DNA of 5,109 nt from UBA7485 sp050945075 (lineage in GTDB: Bacteria; Bacillota; Clostridia; Eubacteriales; Eubacteriaceae). Shown in pieces: positions 1 through 4,784 of this stretch. Numbering within the stretch: position 1 is the stretch's first letter; each line of letters opens with the position of its first letter. Position numbers and translations under genes: made by a program. The notes below the pieces were generated by a model. It ran no database searches. It had not been told where the DNA came from and saw only the letters and a program-made list of their open reading frames with translations. The DNA is taken from positions 1-5,109 of the forward strand of contig JBMNSG010000150.1 in NCBI GenBank assembly GCA_050945075.1, given 5' to 3'.

Positions 1-552
1 GGTATCGAACCCAACGAACCTGTTGTTCATCAGGTGGTCGTTGCTCAGCTCGCTAACAAGCGTCAGGGAACCAAGGGTTCCAAAACACGTGCTGAAGTCC
101 GCGGAGGCGGAAGAAAGCCGTGGAGACAGAAGGGTACAGGCCGTGCTCGTGCCGGCACCAACTCTTCACCGCTGTGGAAGGGCGGCGGAGTTGTATTTGC
201 TCCGAAAGCCCGTGATTACAGCCAGAAAGTCAACAAAAAGGTCAGAAACCTTGCTATGCGTTCAGTGTTCTCGGACAAGGTCCTGAACAACGAACTCCGC
301 ATTGTTGACGTTCTCGATTTTGAAGCGCCGAAGACAAAGGAAATGATCGCGGTTCTCGATGCTATTGAAGCACCGAAGGCACTGATCGTTACACCGGTCA
401 AGGACGAAACAGTTCTGCGTTCTTCCAATAACATTCCCAAGGTGCAGACGACAACCGTTGATGAGCTCAATGTTTATGACATGCTCAGATACGACTGTCT
501 GGTTCTGACCAAGGACGCACTTGATAAGATCGAAGAGGTATATGCGAAATGA
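1..552 (+). CDS. rplD: 50S ribosomal protein L4, 5'-truncated by the window edge
   Basis: L4 binds 23S rRNA early in 50S assembly, and its long loop helps form the constriction of the peptide exit tunnel. The frame is open from base 1, so the start codon lies outside; 183 residues are visible, and by comparison with Bacillus L4 (about 207) roughly 24 N-terminal residues are missing. The GTG at 34 is internal, because upstream residues GIEPNEPVVHQ match the family. The tunnel loop is at visible residues 35-52 (GGGRKPWRQKGTGRARAG), followed by SPLWKGGGVVFAP, and both are well conserved. The C-terminal globular part (AKTKEM-like and ALIVT segments) is typical. Its TGA stop overlaps the rplW ATG (ATGA), which suggests translational coupling. 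In E. coli L4 also represses its own operon through the leader, but that leader is not in this window, so such control cannot be judged here. Confidence 0.97.
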   Translation, partial: GIEPNEPVVHQVVVAQLANKRQGTKGSKTRAEVRGGGRKPWRQKGTGRARAGTNSSPLWKGGGVVFAPKARDYSQKVNKKVRNLAMRSVFSDKVLNNELRIVDVLDFEAPKTKEMIAVLDAIEAPKALIVTPVKDETVLRSSNNIPKVQTTTVDELNVYDMLRYDCLVLTKDALDKIEEVYAK

Positions 553-839
553 AAAACGCAAGAGATATTATCATTCGCCCGATCATAACAGAACGTTCAA
601 CAGCTGAAAGCCAGAACAACAAATACACTTTCGAAGTTCTGAAAGATGCCAACAAGATCGAAATTGCTCAGGCAGTAGAAGAAATCTTCGATGTAGATGT
701 TCAGGGCGTAAACACGATGAATATGAAGGGCAAGCTCAAGCGCACCGGCCGTTATGAAGGCCGCCGCAAAAACTGGAAGAAAGCGGTTGTTACGCTTACT
801 CCGGAAAGCAAGTCCATTGAATTCTTCGAAGGCGTATAA
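549..839 (+). CDS. rplW: 50S ribosomal protein L23
   Basis: L23 binds 23S rRNA domain III at the mouth of the exit tunnel, where in characterised bacteria it docks trigger factor and the signal recognition particle. The 96-residue product has the usual length. It opens with the family signature around DIIIRPIITERS; Glu15 lies in the segment known to contact trigger factor in E. coli L23. The central part (KYTFEVLKDANKIEIAQAVE) and the basic loop MKGKLKRTGRYEGRRKNWKKA (residues about 58-78) are typical of the extended rRNA-binding hairpin. The start is fixed by the ATGA overlap with the rplD stop and by an AGAGG motif at 534-538, about 10 nt upstream and inside rplD, so initiation probably depends partly on ribosomes finishing L4. 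Confidence 0.97.
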   Translation: MKNARDIIIRPIITERSTAESQNNKYTFEVLKDANKIEIAQAVEEIFDVDVQGVNTMNMKGKLKRTGRYEGRRKNWKKAVVTLTPESKSIEFFEGV

Positions 840-862
840 GCGAGCGAACAGGAGAAACAGAT

Positions 863-1696
863 ATGGCGATTAAAAAATATAATCCGACGTCCCCGGGACG
901 TCGTAACATGAGTATCAATACTTATGACGAAGTAACAAAAACAGAACCGGAAAAGTCGCTGCTCGAACCGGCTAAGAAAAAAGCCGGCCGCAATAACACC
1001 GGTCGCATCACAGTCCGTCATCAGGGCGGCGGTGCAAAGCGTAAATACCGCGTCATCGACTTCAAGCGTGACAAAGACGGTATTCCGGCTAAGGTTATCG
1101 GCATCGAATACGATCCGAACCGTACAGCCAACATCGCTCTGCTGAGCTATGCAGATGGTGAAAAAAGATACATTATTGCACCACTCGGCCTGAAAGACGG
1201 CGATGTCGTTCTGTCAGGACCGGATGCGGATATCAAGACAGGCCACTGCCTGCAGCTTAAGCATATCCCGGTTGGTACTCTGATTCACAATATCGAAATG
1301 AAACCCGGCAAGGGCGGCCAGCTGGTTCGTACAGCCGGTGCTTCAGCGCAGCTCATGGCGAAGGAAAACAACTACGCAACACTGAGACTTCCTTCCGGCG
1401 AAATGCGCAGAATCCATCTCGAATGTAAAGCAACAGTCGGAACCATCGGCAATCTGGATCACCAGAATGTCCGTCTTGGTAAAGCCGGCAGAAAGCGTCA
1501 CATGGGCATCCGTCCGACTGTCCGTGGTTCTGTCATGAACCCGAATGACCATCCGCATGGTGGTGGTGAAGGACGTGCTCCGATCGGTCGTTCAGGTCCT
1601 GTTACACCGTGGGGTAAACCGGCACTCGGTTACAAGACACGTAAGAAGACCAAGGCTTCCGATAAGTACATCGTAAGACGCAGAAACGCGAAGTAG
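863..1696 (+). CDS. rplB: 50S ribosomal protein L2
   Basis: L2 is a primary 23S rRNA-binding protein needed for subunit association and for building the peptidyl-transferase centre. The product is 277 residues, the usual bacterial length. Visible landmarks are the N-terminal PTSPGRR (8-14), PEKSLL (29-34), GRITVRHQGGG (47-57), the OB-fold/SH3-like core with YDPNRTANIALL (83-94) and PVGT (136-139), and the C-terminal MNPNDHPHGGGEGR (225-238). His230 and His232 of that motif correspond to the region of E. coli His229 near the catalytic centre. The segment GHCLQLKHIPVG differs from the common NALPL-type sequence, a conservative local variation. AGGAG at 850-854, 8 nt before the ATG, sets the start. 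A strong palindrome lies over codons 8-14 (see separate entry). The TAG stop is used as part of the rpsS SD. Confidence 0.98.
   Translation: MAIKKYNPTSPGRRNMSINTYDEVTKTEPEKSLLEPAKKKAGRNNTGRITVRHQGGGAKRKYRVIDFKRDKDGIPAKVIGIEYDPNRTANIALLSYADGEKRYIIAPLGLKDGDVVLSGPDADIKTGHCLQLKHIPVGTLIHNIEMKPGKGGQLVRTAGASAQLMAKENNYATLRLPSGEMRRIHLECKATVGTIGNLDHQNVRLGKAGRKRHMGIRPTVRGSVMNPNDHPHGGGEGRAPIGRSGPVTPWGKPALGYKTRKKTKASDKYIVRRRNAK
885..903. repeat. Near-perfect 19-nt palindrome inside the 5' end of rplB
   Basis: The arms CGACGTCCC (885-893) and GGGACGTCG (895-903) are exact reverse complements around one central C. As RNA this could form a stem of 8 GC-rich base pairs with a 3-nt loop, starting 22 nt after the first base of the rplB start codon. 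It encodes Pro8 to Arg14 (PTSPGRR), which is conserved in L2, so protein constraint explains part of the sequence, but not every synonymous choice (for example ACG for Thr9, where ACA is common in this window). The palindrome itself is directly seen; any regulatory role is inference. Confidence 0.55.
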
Positions 1697-1705
1697 GAGA
1701 TATAG

Positions 1706-1984
1706 ATGAGCAGATCTTTAAAAAAAGGCCCTTTCGTCAGCGAAAAGCTGCTTAAGAGAGTTGAAGATATGAATGAATCAGGTCAGAAGAAAGTTCTGAA
1801 GACCTGGTCAAGAAGCTCCACAATCTTCCCGCAGATGGTAGGACATACCATCGCAGTTCACGACGGCAGAAAGCACGTTCCGGTATACTGCACGGAAGAT
1901 ATGGTTGGACATAAACTCGGTGAATTCGCTCCGACAAGAACCTTCAGGGGTCATGCGGGCGATAGAAAAACCAAACTGGTATAG
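1706..1984 (+). CDS. rpsS: 30S ribosomal protein S19
   Basis: S19 sits in the head of the 30S subunit, forms a pair with S13 and contacts 16S rRNA near the A-site tRNA and the inter-subunit bridge. The product is 92 residues, as in Bacillus. It carries the whole family pattern: MSRSLKKGPF at the N-terminus, TWSRSSTIFPQMVGHTIAVHDG (about 33-54), KHVPVY (56-61), and the C-terminal signature MVGHKLGEFAPTRTFRGH (66-83) followed by the flexible basic tail. The ATG at 1706 is preceded by AGGAG at 1695-1699, which overlaps the rplB TAG stop, so termination and reinitiation are physically adjacent. The rplB-rpsS gap is only 9 nt. Confidence 0.98.
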   Translation: MSRSLKKGPFVSEKLLKRVEDMNESGQKKVLKTWSRSSTIFPQMVGHTIAVHDGRKHVPVYCTEDMVGHKLGEFAPTRTFRGHAGDRKTKLV

Positions 1985-1995
1985 AGGAGAGGAAC

Positions 1996-2331
1996 ATGGA
2001 AGCAACAGCAACAGCAAAATACGTCCGCGTCTCCTCCAGAAAGGCCAAGCTGGTCGCAGATGCGATTCGCGGCAAGGCCATTGGTGAAGCACTTTCCATT
2101 CTGGCGCTTACACCCAATAAAGCAGCCAGAATTACGGACAAGGTTGTCCGCTCTGCTCTTGCAAACGCGGAAAACAATAACGGTATGAATCCGGAAAACC
2201 TGTATGTGGATCAGATTTTTGCGAATCAGGGTCCGACGATGAAGAGATGGAAGGCTGGTCCGCAGGGCCGTGCATTCCCGATCAAGAAGAGAACATCACA
2301 CATCACAGTAGTACTTAAGGAACAGGAATAG
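1996..2331 (+). CDS. rplV: 50S ribosomal protein L22
   Basis: L22 contacts all domains of 23S rRNA, and its long beta-hairpin lines the peptide exit tunnel opposite L4, next to the macrolide site. The 111-residue product aligns without gaps over the first 110 residues of E. coli L22 as I recall it: YVRVSSRKAKLVAD (9-22), IRGK (24-27), SALANAENN (53-61), and the hairpin with MKR at 82-84 and the signature KKRTSHITVVL (97-107). The hairpin tip reads WKAGPQGRAFPI (85-96), unlike the common PRA-GRA-RI form (see findings). The ATG follows overlapping SD matches AGGAG (1985-1989) and GAGAGG (1987-1992), right after the rpsS stop with an 11-nt gap. Confidence 0.98.
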   Translation: MEATATAKYVRVSSRKAKLVADAIRGKAIGEALSILALTPNKAARITDKVVRSALANAENNNGMNPENLYVDQIFANQGPTMKRWKAGPQGRAFPIKKRTSHITVVLKEQE

Positions 2332-2336
2332 GAGGT
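2330..2336 (+). promoter_or_regulatory. Strong Shine-Dalgarno that fixes the rpsC TTG start
   Basis: AGGAGGT, a 7-base match to the anti-SD of 16S rRNA, overlaps the TAG stop of rplV (2329-2331) and ends 7 nt before a TTG at 2344. No ATG in the S3 frame is near this site, while the codons after the TTG read GQKVN, the residues that follow the initiator Met in S3 proteins. SD and homology together decide the start. Confidence 0.85.
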
Positions 2337-2343
2337 ACCGTTT

Positions 2344-3072
2344 TTGGGTCAGAAAGTTAATGCGCACGGATTAAGAGTAGGCGTAATCAAAGACTGGAAT
2401 GCCAAATGGTATGCCAATGACAGAGATTTTGCAGATTATCTGATCGAAGATCAGAAGGTCCGCACTTATATCAAGAAGAGCCAGTATCAGGCAGGTATCT
2501 CCAAGATCGTTATCGAACGTTTCGGAAACAAGATCCGCATCCACATCTTCGCGGCCAAGCCGGGAATGATCATCGGACGCGGTGGTGCAGGTATCGAAGC
2601 GCTCCGTCTTGAACTTGAAAAGATGACAGGCAAGACTGTTTTCATCAACATCATCGAAGTCAAGAACATCGATATGGATGCACAGCTTATTGCTGAAAAC
2701 ATCGCCAGCCAGCTGGAACGTCGTATTTCATACAGACGTGCCATGAAGCAGGCTATGCAGCGCACAATGCGTGCAGGTGCCAAGGGTATCAAAACTTCCG
2801 TAGCAGGTCGTCTCAACGGTGCTGAAATTGCCAGAAGCGAACATTACGCCCAGGGTAACGTACCGATGCAGACACTTCGTGCCGATATCGGATACGGATT
2901 TGCAGAAGCAGATACAACCTACGGCAAGCTTGGCGTCAAAGTCTGGGTCAACAAGGGAGAAATCCTGACAGGCCGCGAAGACGTTCTTGCAGTTCCGGAT
3001 ACAAAAGACGAACCGAAGCGTAAGCCGAGAAGAAAAGGACCGAAGAACGACGGTCAGAAAGACGCTCGATAA
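2344..3072 (+). CDS. rpsC: 30S ribosomal protein S3 with a TTG start codon
   Basis: S3 binds the 30S head and, with S4 and S5, lines the mRNA entry channel, where the ribosome's helicase activity resides. The product is 242 residues counting TTG as initiator Met, longer than Bacillus S3 (about 218). An N-terminal domain begins GQKVN; then comes a KH-type RNA-binding domain with the GXXG loop GRGG at 78-81, followed by the C-terminal domain with AGRLNGAEIAR (154-164) and GYGFAEADTTYGKLGVKVW (183-201). Arg131, Arg132 and Lys135 are present, matching the E. coli residues linked to mRNA unwinding. Residue 7 is Ala where the family usually has Pro (VNP-G-R). Residues 221-242 form a charged, Lys/Arg-rich tail that is probably disordered. 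A 24-nt gap separates it from rplP. Confidence 0.97.
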   Translation: MGQKVNAHGLRVGVIKDWNAKWYANDRDFADYLIEDQKVRTYIKKSQYQAGISKIVIERFGNKIRIHIFAAKPGMIIGRGGAGIEALRLELEKMTGKTVFINIIEVKNIDMDAQLIAENIASQLERRISYRRAMKQAMQRTMRAGAKGIKTSVAGRLNGAEIARSEHYAQGNVPMQTLRADIGYGFAEADTTYGKLGVKVWVNKGEILTGREDVLAVPDTKDEPKRKPRRKGPKNDGQKDAR

Positions 3073-3079
3073 GCGCGCT

Positions 3080-3087
3080 GGAGGAGG
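3080..3087 (+). promoter_or_regulatory. Shine-Dalgarno of rplP deciding between two nearby ATGs
   Basis: GGAGGAGG lies 9 nt before ATG 3097 and 15 nt before the in-frame ATG at 3103. The spacing favours 3097, giving MLMPKRV, which matches the MLLPKRV start of Bacillus L16. Confidence 0.8.
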
Positions 3088-3096
3088 AAAAACGAT

Positions 3097-3567
3097 ATGT
3101 TAATGCCGAAACGCGTAAAACGCAGAAGAGTACACAGAGGCCGCATGAAGGGTAAAGCTACCCGCGGCACAAAAATCACATACGGTGAATACGGGATTCA
3201 GGCACTCGAACCGGGCTGGATTACATCCGCTCAGATCGAAGCCGCCCGTGTCGCCATGACACGTTACATCAAACGTGGCGGACAGGTCTGGATCAAGATC
3301 TTCCCGGACAAACCGGTAACAGCCAAACCGGCTGAAACCCGTATGGGTTCCGGTAAAGGTGCTCCGGAATACTGGGTCGCCGTTGTAAAACCGGGCCGCG
3401 TCATGTTTGAAATGGCAGGCATCAGTCCGGAAACAGCGAAAGAAGCGCTGCGTCTGGCTCAGCATAAGCTGCCCATCAAGACTAAGATTGTAACGAAGGC
3501 TGAACAGCAGGCGGAAGCAGCAGAAGCCGCTGCAAAAGAAGCTCAGGCTACAGAAGCAGGTAAGTAA
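3097..3567 (+). CDS. rplP: 50S ribosomal protein L16 with an Ala/Glu-rich C-terminal tail
   Basis: L16 is a late-assembling 50S protein that helps shape the A-site tRNA-binding region and the central protuberance base. The core is unmistakable: MLMPKRVK (1-8), HRGRMKGKATRG (13-24), GIQALEPGWIT (33-43), QIEAARVAMTRYIKRGG (46-62), VWIKIFPDKP (64-73), RMGSGKGAPEYWVAVVKPG (82-100) and EALRLAQHKLPIKTK (116-130). Arg82 is at the position of E. coli Arg81, which is hydroxylated there; whether that happens here is unknown. The product is 156 residues against about 136 to 144 in E. coli and Bacillus; the excess is a tail from about 134 rich in Ala, Glu, Gln and Lys, possibly helical. The TAA stop shares its last A with the rpmC ATG. 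Confidence 0.97.
   Translation: MLMPKRVKRRRVHRGRMKGKATRGTKITYGEYGIQALEPGWITSAQIEAARVAMTRYIKRGGQVWIKIFPDKPVTAKPAETRMGSGKGAPEYWVAVVKPGRVMFEMAGISPETAKEALRLAQHKLPIKTKIVTKAEQQAEAAEAAAKEAQATEAGK
3140..3168 (+). other. Potential bulged RNA hairpin in early rplP
   Basis: GCCGC (3140-3144) can pair with GCGGC (3164-3168), and GGGTA (3150-3154) with TACCC (3159-3163). The two stems stack on the 3' side, with a 5-nt bulge (ATGAA) on the 5' side and an AAGC loop: 10 base pairs in all. It begins 43 nt after the rplP start within codons for a conserved basic segment (RGRMKGKATRG). Seen by eye only; function is not shown. Confidence 0.35.
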
Positions 3568-3767
3568 TGAAGACAAATGAATTAAGAGAATTAAGTACAC
3601 CTGAACTTGAAAGCAAGCTTGGCGAGCTTAAAGAAGAATTATTTAATCTTCGCTTCCAGCATGCTACAGGTCAGCTCGAAAATCCGATGCGCATCCGCGA
3701 AGTCAAAAAGACTTACGCCCGCGTGAAGACTATCATGGGTGAGCGCGAAGCTCAGGCAAATGCGTAA
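3567..3767 (+). CDS. rpmC: 50S ribosomal protein L29
   Basis: L29 is a small helical protein beside L23 at the tunnel exit, part of the docking platform for nascent-chain factors. The 66-residue product has the typical two-helix pattern: MKTNELRELSTPELESKLGE, then the signature ELFNLRFQHATGQLENPMRI (24-43), then the second helix REVKKTYARVKTIMGERE. The start ATG overlaps the rplP TAA by one base (TAATG), a classic arrangement for termination-reinitiation. Only a weak SD (AGG at 3558-3560, within the codons for the L16 tail) is visible, so L29 synthesis probably depends on translation of rplP. The gap to rpsQ is 13 nt. Confidence 0.97.
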   Translation: MKTNELRELSTPELESKLGELKEELFNLRFQHATGQLENPMRIREVKKTYARVKTIMGEREAQANA

Positions 3768-3780
3768 GAGAGGGCAATAG

Positions 3781-4035
3781 ATGGAAAGAAATGAACGTAA
3801 GACCCGAGTCGGCCGTGTTGTCAGCGACAAAATGGATAAGACCATTGTCGTAGCGGTTGAAACATTTGTTAAACACCCGATCTACAACAAGCGATTCAAG
3901 AAAACAACAAAGTTTAAAGCACATGATGAATTAAATCAGTGCAATATCGGCGATACAGTAAAAATCATGGAAACGAGACCCCTGTCCAAGGACAAGAGAT
4001 GGAGACTCGTTGAAATTGTTGAAAAAGCCCTTTAA
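3781..4035 (+). CDS. rpsQ: 30S ribosomal protein S17
   Basis: S17 is a primary 16S rRNA-binding protein of the 30S body with an OB fold. The 84-residue product has the usual length and all family blocks: RVGRVVSDKMDKTIVVAVE (9-27), the basic loop HPIYNKRFKKTTKFKAHDE (32-50), GDTVKIMETRPLSKDKRWRLVEIV (57-80). The ATG follows GAGAGGG at 3768-3774 with a 6-nt spacer. In E. coli this is the last gene of the S10 operon; here rplN follows after 27 nt with no hairpin plus T-run, so the transcript most likely continues into the spc genes. Confidence 0.98.
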   Translation: MERNERKTRVGRVVSDKMDKTIVVAVETFVKHPIYNKRFKKTTKFKAHDELNQCNIGDTVKIMETRPLSKDKRWRLVEIVEKAL

Positions 4036-4046
4036 TCGGCGCACTA

Positions 4047-4054
4047 TAAGGAGG
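4047..4054 (+). promoter_or_regulatory. Full-consensus Shine-Dalgarno of rplN
   Basis: TAAGGAGG is an 8-of-8 complement to the usual anti-SD and ends 8 nt before the rplN ATG. It is the best SD in the window and sits in its longest intergenic gap (27 nt), at the S10/spc junction. This makes rplN initiation largely independent of coupling to rpsQ. Confidence 0.8.
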
Positions 4055-4062
4055 CATTTCTG

Positions 4063-4431
4063 ATGATTCAGCAGGAAAGCAGATTAAAAGTCGCCGATAA
4101 CACCGGCGCGAAAGAACTACTGTGCATCCGTGTTCTCGGAGGTTCAGGACGCAGATATGCGAATATCGGAGACGAAATCGTGTGTTCTGTAAAAAGTGCT
4201 GCTCCGGGCGGTGAAGTCAAAAAAGGGGATGTCGTGAAGGCTGTTATTGTACGCAGCAAGAACGGTGTCCGCAGAGATGACGGTTCATACATCAAATTTG
4301 ACCAGAACGCAGCCGTTCTCGTCAAAGATGACAAGACACCGCGTGGAACACGTATCTTTGGACCTGTTGCCAGAGAACTCAGAGACAAAAAGTACATGAA
4401 GATTGTCTCTCTGGCTCCGGAAGTACTGTAA
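4063..4431 (+). CDS. rplN: 50S ribosomal protein L14
   Basis: L14 is a conserved five-stranded barrel protein at the 30S-50S interface, contributing to an inter-subunit bridge, and in other bacteria is the binding site of the silencing factor RsfS. The product is 122 residues, the standard length. It begins MIQQESRLKVADNTGAKELLCIRVLGG, with ADNTGAK at 11-17, continues with the basic GDVVKAVIVRSKNGVRR-type block (55-71) and the NAAVLVKDDKTPRGTRIFGPVARELR signature (82-107). The ATG is set by the consensus SD at 4047-4054. It is the first gene of the spc block; its TAA stop abuts the rplX SD. Confidence 0.98.
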   Translation: MIQQESRLKVADNTGAKELLCIRVLGGSGRRYANIGDEIVCSVKSAAPGGEVKKGDVVKAVIVRSKNGVRRDDGSYIKFDQNAAVLVKDDKTPRGTRIFGPVARELRDKKYMKIVSLAPEVL

Positions 4432-4443
4432 GAAGGAGATCCA

Positions 4444-4767
4444 ATGGCAAATAAGCTTCATGTAAAAAAAGGAGATACAGTCCAGGTTATTTCCGGCAAG
4501 GATAAAGGCGCGAAGGGCACTGTCCTCGAAGCCTTCCCGGCAGAAGGCCGTATCCGTGTCGAAGGAGTAAATATCCTGACTCAACATAAAAAACCGTCCC
4601 AGGCTATGCAGCAGGGCGGGATTATCAAGACTGAAGGCAAGATCGATGCATCGACTGTTCTTCTGTACTGTGATAATTGCGGCAAGGGCGTCCGTACAGG
4701 CGTGCAGATTAACGAAGACGGCAAGAAAGTCCGTGTCTGCAAGAAGTGCGGAAAGGTTCTTGACTAA
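4444..4767 (+). CDS. rplX: 50S ribosomal protein L24, four-cysteine (probable zinc-ribbon) form
   Basis: L24 initiates 50S assembly by binding the 5' end of 23S rRNA and later sits near the tunnel exit. The 107-residue product has an N-terminal KOW motif (HVKKGDTVQVISGKDKGAKG, 6-25) followed by RIRVEGVNILTQHKKPSQ (36-53) and QGGIIKTEGKID (57-68). The C-terminal part carries two CXXC pairs, Cys76/Cys79 and Cys99/Cys102, separated by a hairpin-like VRTGVQINEDGKKVRV stretch, a layout expected to bind one zinc ion. Bacillus subtilis and E. coli L24 lack these cysteines, while several clostridial and thermophile versions have them. AAGGAGAT at 4433-4440 precedes the ATG. A 17-nt gap leads to rplE. 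Confidence 0.97.
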   Translation: MANKLHVKKGDTVQVISGKDKGAKGTVLEAFPAEGRIRVEGVNILTQHKKPSQAMQQGGIIKTEGKIDASTVLLYCDNCGKGVRTGVQINEDGKKVRVCKKCGKVLD

Positions 4768-4784
4768 CCGGCAACGAGGAAGAT

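Noticed and set aside
23..286. Open frame of 87 codons on the + strand overlapping the start of rplD.
   Set aside because: Out-of-frame shadow; the rplD frame encodes the conserved L4 tunnel loop over the same bases.
2439..2455. Inverted repeat TCTGATC-GAA-GATCAGA inside rpsC (7-bp stem, 3-nt loop).
   Set aside because: By rough estimate one or two stems of this size are expected by chance in a window of this length, and it lies about 95 nt into a coding region with no T-run or SD nearby.
3072..3079. 8-bp palindrome AGCGCGCT directly after the rpsC stop codon.
   Set aside because: Too short to form a hairpin with a loop and not followed by a T-run; the SD of rplP follows at once.
3100..3600. 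Long open frame on the - strand opposite rplP (166 codons), plus others opposite rplX/rplN, rpsC and rplV.
   Set aside because: They lie antisense to unambiguous conserved genes, have no family resemblance or SD context, and reflect codon bias of the sense strand.
4010..4050. Promoter-like hexamers before rplN: TTGAAA (4010-4015 and 4019-4024), TTTAAT (4031-4036), TATAAG (4045-4050).
   Set aside because: The spacings are 15 and 20 nt rather than about 17, and a start from TATAAG would fall between the SD and the ATG, leaving an mRNA without its SD. Most likely chance within AT-rich codons.
4531..4548. Inverted repeat GCCTTC-CCGGCA-GAAGGC inside rplX.
   Set aside because: A 6-bp stem in the middle of a conserved coding segment (AFPAEG) with no T-run is not a terminator and is expected by chance.
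4755..4769. Possible small stem GGTT/AACC across the rplX stop codon as an S8-type regulatory site ahead of rplE.
   Set aside because: Only 4 bp with a 7-nt loop, and it lacks the recognisable helix-21-like core of S8 sites; too weak to call.
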